Below, in pieces: positions 1 through 6,880 of a stretch of DNA of 11,242 nt; within the stretch, counting starts at the first letter, position 1, and each line of letters begins with the position of its first letter. The stretch comes from an uncultured Clostridia bacterium. GTDB taxonomy: Bacteria > Bacillota > Clostridia > Oscillospirales > Ruminococcaceae. The notes beneath the pieces are model-generated. The model searched no databases. It saw only the letters and a program-made list of their open reading frames with translations, and was not told the DNA's origin. The stretch lies in the NCBI GenBank assembly GCA_946563605.1, contig CAMNVW010000029.1:1-11242 (forward strand), written 5' to 3'. The position numbers and the translations under genes are program-made.

Positions 1-152
1 GCCTCCCTTGTGTAAAGGGAGGTGGCTCGGCACAAGCCGAGACGGAGGGATTGACACGTACCTCCACAAGGAATCCTTGGTGCCGCCATGAAATCGGCGG
101 GAAACAATCCCTCAGTCAGCTTCGCTGACAGCTCCCTTTACACAAGGGAGCC
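1..152. repeat. MITE-like hairpin element with inverted arms, probably cut by the window edge
   Basis: The left arm (1-53) and the right arm (105-152) are imperfect inverted copies of each other. Both contain the hairpin CTCCCTTGTGTAAAGGGAG or a close variant, and both end inward in GGAGGGATTG or GAGGGATTG. Between the two conserved blocks each arm carries a second hairpin of different sequence: CTCGGC/GCCGAG on the left (27-42) and GTCAGC/GCTGAC on the right. The centre adds CAAGGA/TCCTTG (67-79) and CCGCC/GGCGG (83-100). There is no coding capacity. From memory this resembles dispersed non-coding elements of gut Clostridia, but I cannot name the family. The true left end may lie before position 1, and no target duplication can be judged. 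Confidence 0.6.
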
Positions 153-181
153 TTGGGCGCTGCCGCGCCAGTGCATAACAT

Positions 182-218
182 AAAAAACCGACCTATGATT
201 ATAACCATAGGTCGGTTT
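182..218 (-). terminator. Rho-independent terminator after tsaD
   Basis: A perfect 13-bp stem (185-197 with 206-218, core ACCGACCTATG) closes an 8-nt loop. Read on the minus strand it is followed by a run of six U. It lies about 50 bases beyond the tsaD stop codon, so it should end the rimI-tsaD transcript. The plus-strand tail is not U-rich, so termination is probably one-directional. Confidence 0.85.
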
Positions 219-264
219 CACTGTTTTACGAAGCACATCCCAAAGGATGAGTCTTTTTTGATTC

Positions 265-1293
265 TTAAATCTGCAAATCTGCAAACGCCTGATCGACCGG
301 CATCGAAGCCACACCGTTGAGCGACAGATCTGCGCGCGCACCGGCAAGATATTCGTAGTACGCCTGCGAACCGATCATCGCGGCATTGTCGCCGCACAGG
401 CTCAGCTTTGGCATATACAGCTGATAGCCGCGTTGGGCACACGCTTTTTCCAAGGCGCTGCGCAGTCCGCTGTTTGCGCTGACGCCGCCTGCCACCACGA
501 TTTTATCGCTGTGACTCTGCTCGGCGGCGCGCATCAGATGGTCGGTCAAAATATCCGCGACCGTCCCCTGAAAATCTGCCGCCAGATTGTTGACGTTCAG
601 TTCTTCCCCTTTTTGCTGCGCATGGTGGGAAATGTTGATGACCGCCGTTTTCAGTCCCGAAAAGCTGAAATCCAGCTCTGCGCCGTTGACGCGGGGTTTC
701 GGCAGTTTATACTGACCGCGCACACCCTGCTGGGCTGCCTTGTCGATAAAGATACCGCCTGGGTAAGTAAATCCCAGCACCCTTGCAGCCTTGTCAAAGG
801 CTTCGCCTGCGGCGTCATCGCGCGTTCTGCCGAGAATCTCAAATTTGGTGTAGTCATTGACCTTGATGATGTGGCTGTGACCGCCCGAAACCACCAAGCA
901 TAAAAACGGCGGCTTCAAATCGGGATGGGTCAGATAATTTGCCGCGATATGTCCGCGGATGTGATGCACCGGAATCAGCGGCTTTCCGCTGGCGAGCGCA
1001 ACGCCCTTAGCGTAGTTGAGTCCCACCAGCAGCGCGCCGATCAATCCCGGCGCATAGGTGACCGCTATTGCGTCGATACTCTGGAATGTTTCCTGCGCGT
1101 CCTCAAGCGCTTTCTGCACGACTGCGCAGATATTTTCGGCATGACGTCGGGAGGCGATCTCCGGCACAACGCCGCCGTACAGTTTATGTTCTTCCACCTG
1201 CGAGTCGATAACAGAGCTGCGGATGATTCTTCCGTCCTCAATGACAGCGGCTGCTGTTTCGTCGCAGGAGGATTCGATTGCAAGTATCTTCAA
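265..1293 (-). CDS. tsaD: tRNA N6-adenosine threonylcarbamoyltransferase TsaD
   Basis: TsaD transfers the threonylcarbamoyl group from TC-AMP to A37 of ANN-decoding tRNAs, making t6A together with TsaB and TsaE in the cytoplasm. The 342-aa product has normal family length. It shows the N-terminal ASKHA motif IESSCDETAAAV (residues 6-17), the metal-binding HIRGH (H111 and H115), SGGHSHI near 135-141, VAGGVSANSGLR, and the third metal ligand in CGDNAAM (D302). The start is TTG at 1293: an AAAGGAG site lies 7 bases upstream, and the first residues MKILAIESS match the family start. It follows rimI by 65 bases and is probably cotranscribed with it. tsaB and tsaE, often in the same operon, are not in this window. 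The gene ends just before a strong terminator. Confidence 0.97.
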   Translation of the reverse strand: MKILAIESSCDETAAAVIEDGRIIRSSVIDSQVEEHKLYGGVVPEIASRRHAENICAVVQKALEDAQETFQSIDAIAVTYAPGLIGALLVGLNYAKGVALASGKPLIPVHHIRGHIAANYLTHPDLKPPFLCLVVSGGHSHIIKVNDYTKFEILGRTRDDAAGEAFDKAARVLGFTYPGGIFIDKAAQQGVRGQYKLPKPRVNGAELDFSFSGLKTAVINISHHAQQKGEELNVNNLAADFQGTVADILTDHLMRAAEQSHSDKIVVAGGVSANSGLRSALEKACAQRGYQLYMPKLSLCGDNAAMIGSQAYYEYLAGARADLSLNGVASMPVDQAFADLQI

Positions 1294-1358
1294 AACCGTT
1301 CTCCTTTACAAAAACCAGAGCTGTTTTTTCAGAAAATTCTTTTCGCAGAGAGCTTCCT

Positions 1359-1826
1359 CTAAAACAGCCATCCAAATGTTTTGGTCATAATCAGGGCGTC
1401 CTCGGTCGGATTGGAATAAAAATGTTTCCTTCTGCCAACCACTTCAAAATCAAATTTTTCGTAGAAGCTCTGGGCATTGACGTTCGACTCCCTGACTTCC
1501 AGCGAAATCGAAGCCATTTCGTTTTTCTTTGCGTATTCGCTCAATGTCTCCATCAGTTTTGTGGCAACACCGCGCCGGCGGTACTGCGAAAACACCGCAA
1601 TGTTGCAGATATATCCCTCGTCCACAATATGCTGCATCCCCACATAGCCTGCCACCTGACCGCCGATTTCCGCGACGCGGAAAACCGCCAGCGGATTGGA
1701 CAGCTCGCTCACCAGCGAATCAAAGCTCCACGGGGTAGAAAAGCACTCCTTCTCCAGCCGTTCCAGGTCCTCAATATGTCTGGGTTCCATCGGAACGACT
1801 GTGATACTTTGCCCTTGTCCGTCCAT
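1359..1826 (-). CDS. rimI: Ribosomal-protein-alanine N-acetyltransferase RimI
   Basis: This is a single-domain GNAT acetyltransferase of 155 aa. The acetyl-CoA binding loop is QYRRRGVATKL (residues 81-91). The LEVRESNVNAQSFYEKFDF stretch (109-127) is characteristic of RimI, which acetylates the N-terminal alanine of ribosomal protein S18. The N-terminal ECFSTPWSFDSL block is also typical of RimI. Two in-frame ATGs compete. The one at 1841 has GAAAGG directly abutting it, which is too close. The one at 1826 has GGATGAGG with a 9-base spacer and is preferred. The gene precedes tsaD, a common pairing in bacteria, and has an extended -10 promoter about 40 bases upstream. In some bacteria RimI modifies other proteins, so the substrate is inferred from the family. 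Confidence 0.9.
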   Translation of the reverse strand: MDGQGQSITVVPMEPRHIEDLERLEKECFSTPWSFDSLVSELSNPLAVFRVAEIGGQVAGYVGMQHIVDEGYICNIAVFSQYRRRGVATKLMETLSEYAKKNEMASISLEVRESNVNAQSFYEKFDFEVVGRRKHFYSNPTEDALIMTKTFGWLF

Positions 1827-1867
1827 GTTTGTAATCCTCATCCTTTCGTGATGTCTTTTATGCTTTG

Positions 1868-1876
1868 ATTATACCA
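1868..1876 (-). promoter_or_regulatory. Extended -10 promoter for rimI-tsaD
   Basis: On the minus strand the sequence reads TGGTATAAT, a perfect -10 hexamer with the TG extension. It lies about 40 bases before the rimI start. No convincing -35 box is seen at 16-18 bases; a T-rich stretch lies there instead. The 122-base gap between rimI and the XRE gene holds nothing else I can identify. Confidence 0.6.
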
Positions 1877-1963
1877 AATTCCCCTGTCAGAAAAAAGTCC
1901 TTAATGAATATTTTTATCATCGCTTCGCCCAACGAGATAGTCTAAACTCACTTGTAAACCATC

Positions 1964-2179
1964 TTACTTATTGATTTCCTTTCGGTTCGTTCTGCCTGCT
2001 AAAAAATCCAGACTGACCCCATAAAAGTCCGCAAGCAAAATGGCAATGTTCAGCGGCAATTCACGTTCACCGCTTTCATAGCGAACATAGGTTGTCCTGT
2101 GCATATACAGCTTCTCTGCCAACTTCTGCTGACTTAAATCTGCATCCTCTCTTAAATCCCTTAAACGTTCGTAAACCAC
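1964..2179 (-). CDS. Small XRE-family helix-turn-helix regulator
   Basis: The 71-aa protein is almost entirely one Cro/C1-type HTH domain. The DNA-binding core is LSQQKLAEKLYMHRTTYVRY (residues 15-34), followed by ESGERELPL and the usual C-terminal helix LADFYGVSLDFLAGR (49-63). It should bind DNA as a dimer and act as a repressor. The start is GTG at 2179: a strong AAGGAGG lies 8 bases upstream, and the HTH domain begins at once. The frame stays open upstream to 2446, but that part is antisense to the RHH gene and carries no domain. The gene diverges from a 56-aa ribbon-helix-helix gene across 112 bases containing palindromes, so autorepression and control of its neighbour are likely. The precise target is unknown. 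Confidence 0.88.
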   Translation of the reverse strand: MVYERLRDLREDADLSQQKLAEKLYMHRTTYVRYESGERELPLNIAILLADFYGVSLDFLAGRTNRKEINK

Positions 2180-2197
2180 TGTTTTTTCCTCCTTGTA

Positions 2198-2213
2198 CAA
2201 TGTCGGTACATTG
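2198..2213. promoter_or_regulatory. Inverted repeat CAATGT-N4-ACATTG, candidate operator
   Basis: A perfect 6-bp inverted repeat around CGGT lies between the XRE ribosome binding site and the plus-strand -35 box, overlapping the first bases of TTGACA. Its sequence differs from the two palindromes farther right, so it may bind a different regulator, possibly the RHH protein, or act in the XRE leader mRNA. Confidence 0.4.
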
Positions 2214-2239
2214 ACATCGTACACCAAACAGTGTATAAT
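2211..2239 (+). promoter_or_regulatory. Consensus sigma-A promoter for the RHH gene
   Basis: TTGACA (2211-2216) and TATAAT (2234-2239) are both perfect and are separated by exactly 17 bases. Transcription should begin near 2246, giving a leader of about 45 bases. Such a perfect promoter usually needs repression, and a palindrome lies inside its spacer. Confidence 0.88.
2220..2235. promoter_or_regulatory. Operator candidate O1, TACAC-N6-GTGTA
   Basis: The 16-base imperfect palindrome TACACCAAACAGTGTA fills the promoter spacer and touches the -10 box. It shares the left half ACACCAAA with the second palindrome 33 bases downstream. Bound protein here would block RNA polymerase directly. The XRE protein is the obvious candidate ligand; this is inference from layout. 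Confidence 0.6.
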
Positions 2240-2252
2240 CTCATTGTGACTA

Positions 2253-2269
2253 ACACCAAATGGTGTCAA
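2253..2269. promoter_or_regulatory. Operator candidate O2 overlapping a minus-strand -35 box
   Basis: ACACCAAATGGTGT (2253-2266) is a nearly perfect palindrome with 5-bp arms ACACC/GGTGT. It lies just after the expected plus-strand transcription start. On the minus strand TTGACA occupies 2264-2269, partly inside O2, and could be the -35 of the XRE promoter, although no good -10 follows at 17 bases (CACAAT comes at 15). O1 and O2 centres are about 32 bases apart, roughly three helical turns, so bound dimers would face the same side. Confidence 0.55.
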
Positions 2270-2291
2270 TCTATAAAAGGAGGTGAAAACA

Positions 2292-2462
2292 ATGGACGAA
2301 AAATTTGCAACGCTGGATGTAGTGATGGACGAAGAATTGTACGAGCGCATTTCCGTCTGCGCCAAACTGTGCAATCTTTCTGTCGAAGAAATGATTGAAC
2401 AGTTCATCTCGCAAGAGATTGACCGGTTTGAAAAAACGCACACCATTCCACCGCTGTCTTAA
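2292..2462 (+). CDS. 56-aa ribbon-helix-helix (CopG/Arc-like) protein
   Basis: The reading frame starts at ATG 2292 with an excellent AGGAGG 8 bases upstream and a consensus promoter before that, and ends in TAA at 2462. The product begins MDEKFATLDVVMDEELYERI, then SVCAKLCNLSVEEMIEQFI. The pattern is one beta strand with alternating hydrophobics (KFATLDVVM), helix A (DEELYERISVCAKLC), the turn NLS, and helix B (VEEMIEQFISQEIDRF). This is the RHH DNA-binding fold, as in antitoxins and small repressors. A short tail KTHTIPPLS follows. No toxin gene lies beside it; the only partner is the divergent XRE gene. RHH assignment is from pattern, not from a search. Target and function are unknown. Confidence 0.8.
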   Translation: MDEKFATLDVVMDEELYERISVCAKLCNLSVEEMIEQFISQEIDRFEKTHTIPPLS

Positions 2463-2467
2463 ATCAG

Positions 2468-2506
2468 CAGAAACGGCAGTCTCTTTTTCGGGGACTGCCG
2501 TTTCTG
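2468..2506. terminator. 14-bp hairpin between convergent RHH gene and polA
   Basis: A perfect 14-bp stem (2468-2481 with 2493-2506, core GAAACGGCAGTC) begins 5 bases after the RHH stop codon. The plus-strand tail TTAAAAACTATTTT is only moderately U-rich. On the minus strand, polA transcripts would reach the same stem and be followed by CTGATTT. It probably separates the two convergent genes in both directions, with modest strength judged from the tails. Confidence 0.65.
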
Positions 2507-2509
2507 TTA

Positions 2510-2555
2510 AAAACTATTTTGGGGGCAAAACTATTTTGTTGCAAAATTTATTTTG
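2510..2555. repeat. Short tandem repeat at the polA 3' end
   Basis: AAAACTATTTTG occurs at 2510 and again at 2527, a 17-base period, and a looser copy AAAATTTATTTTG at 2543 runs over the polA stop codon. It lies just past the hairpin. It looks like slippage-type duplication; no function is apparent. Confidence 0.55.
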
Positions 2556-5166
2556 CCTCAAGCCATGTCTTTCCGTCGCCGACGTCCGCCTTTAAAACGA
2601 CCTTCATCTGCACCGCGTTCTGCATCTCCTCGCACAGCAATTTGCGCACCGTCTCGACCTCATGCTCCGGCGCTTCTACGATCAGTTCATCGTGTACCTG
2701 CAAAATCAGCCGCGCGCTCAAGCCCTCCTGCTGCAAACGGTAGTAAACTTTGATCATCGCAATCTTGATGATATCCGCCGCTGTTCCCTGAATCGGGGTG
2801 TTCATCGCCACGCGCTTGCCGAAGTTGACGATGTTTTTGTTGCTCGCCGTAATTTCCGGCAGCGGACGGCGCCGTCCGAACATCGTTGCAACATAGCCGT
2901 TTTCCTTTGCAAAGTTGACGGTGTCCTCCATATACTGGCGCACGCCGCTGTAAGTGTCCAGATAGTTCTTGATGTATTTGTCCGCTTCCGCTACGCTGAC
3001 GCCGATGTCCTGCGAAAGCGAGAACGCGCCGATTCCATACACGATACCGAAGTTGACCGCCTTTGCCTTGCGGCGCATTTCCGGCGTCACAAACAGCTCC
3101 GGCATATTGAACACCTGCGCGGCGGTGTTGGTGTGGATGTCCGCGTCCGAGTTGAACGCGTCAATCATGTACGCATCGTTTGAAATGTGCGCCAGCACGC
3201 GCAGTTCGATCTGCGAATAGTCCGCGTCCACCAACCGGCACCCTTCCTTTGCGCGGAAAAACTCGCGCAGACGGCTGCCCAGCTCGGTGCGCACCGGGAT
3301 GTTTTGCAGATTCGGCTCGGTAGAGCTCAATCTGCCGGTTCTGGTATCGGTCTGGTTAAAGTGGGAATGGATGCGCCCGTCCTTTCCGATGACCTTCAGC
3401 AATCCGTCCACATAGGTCGATTTTAATTTGCTCACTTTGCGGTATTCCAGAATCCCGTCGATAATCTCGTGCTTGCCGCGCAGGGATTCCAGCACCTCCG
3501 CATTGGTGGAATAGCCTGTCTTGGTTTTCTTCTTTGCCGGCAGCCCCAGATGCTCAAACAAGACCTCTCCCAGCTGCTTTGGCGAATTGATGTTGAAGCT
3601 CTCTCCTGCCAGCTGATAGATCAGGTTCTGATATTCCTCAATTTTTTCTTCCAGCATTTTGCCGTATTCCGCGATTGCCTCGGCATCCACCTCAAAGCCG
3701 TACAGCTCCATCGAAGCCAGCACCTCAGACAACGGAAGCTCGATTTCCCGAAGCAGCTTTTCCTGTCCGCTTTCCGCGACCTGTTCGCTTAATACCTCAT
3801 GCAGCGGCAGCAGGCTCGCGCAGCTTTCCAGCAGCTGTACGTCCGTTTCCTCCAACGCCGCAGCATTTTCTACTGTTCTCTTGGTGTGATAGCCTGCGCA
3901 CAGCTTTTCGATGCTGTATTCTGTGCTGTTGACCGACACCAGATATGCCGACAGCAAAATATCGTCCCGCAAATTTTTGATACCGCATCCGCGGTGAAGC
4001 GTCCAGTGGTAGACACTCTTGCAGTCGAATAAAATCTTCGGATTTTCCGATTCAAACAGCGCGACCAGTTCCTGCTCGTATAATGCGCCCTGTTCTGGCT
4101 TGTGCAGAATGATTTCCTCTCCGGCACAGACCGCGATGCTCTCGATTTCCTCGCTGTCCTTCTGCTTCCATGAAACCATCACGCTCAGCGCCGCTTCTTT
4201 GCCTGCGCTTTCCAGCAGTTCCGTGATGCTTTTGTTCACATAATGAACCGGCTGTATTTCCGTCTGCTTTTGCGGCAAATCCACCGGAATATATTCCCCT
4301 GTTAAGCCCAGCTTTTTAATCAGGCTGTTCATCTCCAGACGGGACAGCAGCTCAAACGCCGCCTGTTCGTCGCGTTCGCGCGGCACACATTCCTCAATGG
4401 TCACTTCCAGCTCAACGTTGCGGTCGATGGTCGCCAGCGTTTTGCTCATGAACGCGCTTTCCCTGCCGGCTTCCAGCTTCTTTTTGATGGATGGACTGGC
4501 TTCGATGCTGTCCAGATTCTCGTAGATGGTTTCGATGTCTGTGTATTGACCGATCAGCTTGAGGGCGGTCTTTTCCCCGATGCCTGCAACGCCCGGGATA
4601 TTGTCCGAGCTGTCGCCCATCAGCGCCTTGATGTCGATTAAATGAATCGGCGTTGTGCCGTACTTTTCCTCAAAATATGCTTCGTCGCAGACGATAGTTT
4701 CCGTCCTGCCCATTTTGGAGCTTGCAAGCAGCACCTTCGTGTGCGGACCGATCAGCTGTAAGCTGTCGCGGTCGCCGGTCGCGATAAAGCAGTCGTGACC
4801 TTCCCGTTCACATTCCGCCGAAAAGGTGCCGAGAATATCGTCCGCCTCATACCCTTCTCTGGTGACGATGCGGTACCCTAAATCGGTCAGCAGTTCCTTG
4901 ACAAGCGGGAGCTGCTGTGCCAGTTCCTCCGGCATCCCCTTGCGCTGCGCTTTGTAGTCGTCGTACATCTTGTGGCGGAAGGTAGGCGCGCGCAGGTCAA
5001 AGGCGCAGACCACCGCGTCCGGCTGCACGTCGTTCAGCAGTTTCTGTAAAATATTCATAAAGCCAAAGATTGCGTTGGTATAGGTGCCGTCTTTGGTGGT
5101 CAGCAGCTTCACGCCGTAAAAGGCGCGGTTTAAAATACTGTTGGAATCCAGACAAAGCAGTTTCAT
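2548..5166 (-). CDS. polA: DNA polymerase I with inactive proofreading domain
   Basis: The 872-aa enzyme fills gaps and removes RNA primers during replication and repair. Residues 1 to about 290 form the FEN-like 5' nuclease (LCLDSNSILNRAFYG, DLRAPTFRHK, YEADDILGTF, ATGDRDSLQL, ALMGDSSDNIPGVAGIGEKTA). The C-terminal polymerase has motif A VDADYSQIELR (D649), motif B RRKAKAVNFGIVYG (from about 698) and motif C QVHDE (D826). The central region, about 310-470, keeps the fold length but lacks the metal-binding acidic residues: LSVMVSWKQ replaces the DxE motif, and no YxxxD is seen. Loss of 3'-5' exonuclease is known for Bacillus and Thermus PolA. ATG at 5166 is preferred over the adjacent in-frame TTG at 5169 because AAAGGG then lies 7 bases upstream. 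It follows the Nudix gene by 78 bases in the same direction. Confidence 0.97.
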   Translation of the reverse strand: MKLLCLDSNSILNRAFYGVKLLTTKDGTYTNAIFGFMNILQKLLNDVQPDAVVCAFDLRAPTFRHKMYDDYKAQRKGMPEELAQQLPLVKELLTDLGYRIVTREGYEADDILGTFSAECEREGHDCFIATGDRDSLQLIGPHTKVLLASSKMGRTETIVCDEAYFEEKYGTTPIHLIDIKALMGDSSDNIPGVAGIGEKTALKLIGQYTDIETIYENLDSIEASPSIKKKLEAGRESAFMSKTLATIDRNVELEVTIEECVPRERDEQAAFELLSRLEMNSLIKKLGLTGEYIPVDLPQKQTEIQPVHYVNKSITELLESAGKEAALSVMVSWKQKDSEEIESIAVCAGEEIILHKPEQGALYEQELVALFESENPKILFDCKSVYHWTLHRGCGIKNLRDDILLSAYLVSVNSTEYSIEKLCAGYHTKRTVENAAALEETDVQLLESCASLLPLHEVLSEQVAESGQEKLLREIELPLSEVLASMELYGFEVDAEAIAEYGKMLEEKIEEYQNLIYQLAGESFNINSPKQLGEVLFEHLGLPAKKKTKTGYSTNAEVLESLRGKHEIIDGILEYRKVSKLKSTYVDGLLKVIGKDGRIHSHFNQTDTRTGRLSSTEPNLQNIPVRTELGSRLREFFRAKEGCRLVDADYSQIELRVLAHISNDAYMIDAFNSDADIHTNTAAQVFNMPELFVTPEMRRKAKAVNFGIVYGIGAFSLSQDIGVSVAEADKYIKNYLDTYSGVRQYMEDTVNFAKENGYVATMFGRRRPLPEITASNKNIVNFGKRVAMNTPIQGTAADIIKIAMIKVYYRLQQEGLSARLILQVHDELIVEAPEHEVETVRKLLCEEMQNAVQMKVVLKADVGDGKTWLEAK

Positions 5167-5244
5167 CAAAACACCCTTTCTTGTGTGTCATTTTTTCTGT
5201 GTGTATTTCACGCTTAAAATAGATTTTTTATCAGTAAATATGCT

Positions 5245-5766
5245 TTATTCCCTGATGGTAGAGCCGCGGTGATGACGCATCGTAAACCAGAGCCTTACCA
5301 GCTCCCGATAATACGGAATAAATTCCCCTGTGTCGAGCATTTTTTCAATCTCCTGTAAGCTCGCCCACCGCACCGCCTGCACCTCTTCCTTCTGCAAGCG
5401 CAGTTCGGACAGCGGCACATCCTTTTGGATGAAATAATAATCGTCAAAGCCCTCCGGAAAGTTGACCGTAAAAAACGGACGCTCCTTGGAAAAATCGTGA
5501 ACGATGCCCACTTCCTCCTGCAGCTCCCTTGCGGCTGCCTGCGCGCTGTTTTCTCCGCTTTGCGCGCTGCCTGCGGCGGAAAGATCCCACAGGTTCGGAT
5601 AGCCTTCTTTCCACGGCTGACGCTGTTGAATCAGTAGTTCTCCTGCGCTGTTAAAAACGCCGATGTGTACCACCAGATGGTACTGTCCGTCCGACAAAGC
5701 ATCTCCGCGCACGGTGGTCTGCGGTGTTTTTTGTCTGTCAACGCTGTAAATGTCCCACAACTCCAT
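5245..5766 (-). CDS. Nudix hydrolase, isopentenyl-diphosphate-isomerase-like subgroup
   Basis: The 173-aa protein has a complete Nudix box, GX5EX7REXXEEXG: G66, E72, R80, E81, E84, E85 and G87. It should hydrolyse a nucleoside diphosphate linked to another group, using Mg2+. The N-terminal block ELWDIYSVDRQKTPQTTVRG and the GQYHLVVHIGVFNSAGELLIQQR pattern resemble the subgroup related to IPP isomerases, to which E. coli YfcD also belongs. The substrate is not predictable from this. ATG at 5766 has GGGAGG 8 bases upstream. An extended -10 promoter lies about 35 bases farther up, and polA follows by 78 bases, so the two may share a transcript. A role in clearing damaged nucleotides ahead of PolA would fit but is only a guess. 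Confidence 0.9.
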   Translation of the reverse strand: MELWDIYSVDRQKTPQTTVRGDALSDGQYHLVVHIGVFNSAGELLIQQRQPWKEGYPNLWDLSAAGSAQSGENSAQAAARELQEEVGIVHDFSKERPFFTVNFPEGFDDYYFIQKDVPLSELRLQKEEVQAVRWASLQEIEKMLDTGEFIPYYRELVRLWFTMRHHRGSTIRE

Positions 5767-5799
5767 GTCGCTGTCCTCCCGAAAGTCAGTTTACTGTTT

Positions 5800-5808
5800 A
5801 TTATACCA
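5800..5808 (-). promoter_or_regulatory. Extended -10 promoter for the Nudix-polA unit
   Basis: The minus strand reads TGGTATAAT about 35 bases before the Nudix start codon, the same nonamer as upstream of rimI. No good -35 box is visible at the usual distance. It lies back to back with the dusB promoter. Confidence 0.6.
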
Positions 5809-5827
5809 TACTTTTGCACCGGATAGC

Positions 5828-5856
5828 TTGCCGGAGCAAAAAAATTCTGTTAAAAT
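5828..5856 (+). promoter_or_regulatory. Probable sigma-A promoter for dusB
   Basis: TTGCCG (5828-5833; 4 of 6 to consensus) and TAAAAT (5851-5856; 5 of 6) are separated by 17 bases, with an A-tract inside the spacer. The start of transcription would be near 5863, leaving a leader of about 50 bases before the TTG start of dusB. Confidence 0.5.
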
Positions 5857-5914
5857 AAAGTTCTGTATTTTGAGCGTATCTGTTTTACTTTAGATTGAGA
5901 AAGGACGAATCGTC

Positions 5915-6880
5915 TTGAACATAGGCAACATCACCATTCCCAAAACCGCCGGACTTGCTCCCATGGCAGGGGTCGGCGACCGCGCCTTTCGGGAGATCTG
6001 CAAGGAGTTTGACTGCGCGTATGTCATCGCGGAGATGGCAAGTTCCAAGGGATTGACCTTCCAGGGCACCAAAACCGAAGAACTGCTGTTCCTCTCCGAA
6101 AAGGAACGTCCGGCTGCCGCCCAGATTTTCGGCGACGATCCGCAGATCATGGCGCAGGCGGCAAAGCTCACCTTAAAATATCGCCCCGACATTATCGACA
6201 TCAACATGGGCTGTCCGGCTCCCAAGGTTGCCGGCAACGGCGGCGGCAGCGCACTGATGAAAAATCCAAAGCTCGCCGGCGAGATCGTCAAGGCAGTTTC
6301 GCAGGCGGTGGACGTTCCCGTCACGGTAAAATTCCGCAAAGGCTGGGATGAAAACTCGGTCAACGCCGTGGAATTTGCCAAAATCATGGAAGAAAACGGC
6401 GCGGCAGCCGTCTGCATCCACGGACGCACCCGTCAGCAGATGTATGCGCCAAGCGCCGACTGGGAAATCATCCGCAAGGTGAAGGAAGCCGTTTCGATTC
6501 CGGTCATCGGCAACGGCGACGTTGTGGACGCCATCTCCTGCAAACGGATGTACGATGAAACAGGGGTCGACTTTGTGATGATCGGACGCGGCGCACAGGG
6601 CAGACCGTGGGTATTCCGTCAAATCGACCATTATCTGAAAACCGGCGAACTTTTGCCCGACCCAACCGTTGAGCAAAAGATGGAGATTTTGCTGCGGCAC
6701 ATCCGCCTGCTCTGCGACTATAAGGGAGAAAAAATCGGCATGAAAGAGGCACGCAAACACGCTGCGTGGTATTTTAAAGGCGAATATGGCAGCGCAGACT
6801 TCCGCCGCCGCGCCGGACAGCTGTGTACTTATGATGATCTGCTGCATTTGGCGGAGGAGATGCTCCGCCGGAGAGTTTAA
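5915..6880 (+). CDS. dusB: tRNA-dihydrouridine synthase, DusB type
   Basis: The enzyme reduces specific uridines of tRNA to dihydrouridine using FMN and NADPH. The 321-aa protein has the TIM-barrel motifs of the family in order: GLAPMAGVGDRAFR (13-26), AAQIFGDDP (68-76), INMGCPAPKV with catalytic C100, KFRKGWD, CIHGRTRQQMY, VIGNGDV and MIGRGAQGRPW, followed by a small helical C-terminal domain. In Bacillota DusB-type enzymes often cover several D-loop positions, so the exact target uridine is not fixed. The start is TTG at 5915, with AAAGGA 9 bases upstream, giving the usual N-terminus MNIGNITIPKTAGLAPM. It is alone on the plus strand, diverging from the Nudix-polA unit. A hairpin begins on the base after its stop codon, at the edge of the repeat-rich region. 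Confidence 0.95.
   Translation: MNIGNITIPKTAGLAPMAGVGDRAFREICKEFDCAYVIAEMASSKGLTFQGTKTEELLFLSEKERPAAAQIFGDDPQIMAQAAKLTLKYRPDIIDINMGCPAPKVAGNGGGSALMKNPKLAGEIVKAVSQAVDVPVTVKFRKGWDENSVNAVEFAKIMEENGAAAVCIHGRTRQQMYAPSADWEIIRKVKEAVSIPVIGNGDVVDAISCKRMYDETGVDFVMIGRGAQGRPWVFRQIDHYLKTGELLPDPTVEQKMEILLRHIRLLCDYKGEKIGMKEARKHAAWYFKGEYGSADFRRRAGQLCTYDDLLHLAEEMLRRRV

Noticed and set aside
433..1868. Plus-strand open frames of 145-196 aa opposite tsaD and rimI
   Set aside because: They are antisense shadows of two clearly identified genes, with no domains or ribosome binding sites.
2180..2446. In-frame upstream extension of the XRE gene to a 160-aa protein
   Set aside because: It runs antisense over the RHH gene and the divergent promoter, is rich in Ser/Ile/Cys without any domain, and the GTG at 2179 has a strong ribosome binding site.
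2292..2462. RHH gene as antitoxin of a type II toxin-antitoxin pair with the XRE gene as toxin
   Set aside because: The XRE protein is a plain DNA-binding domain with no toxin fold, and the two genes are divergent, not in an operon.
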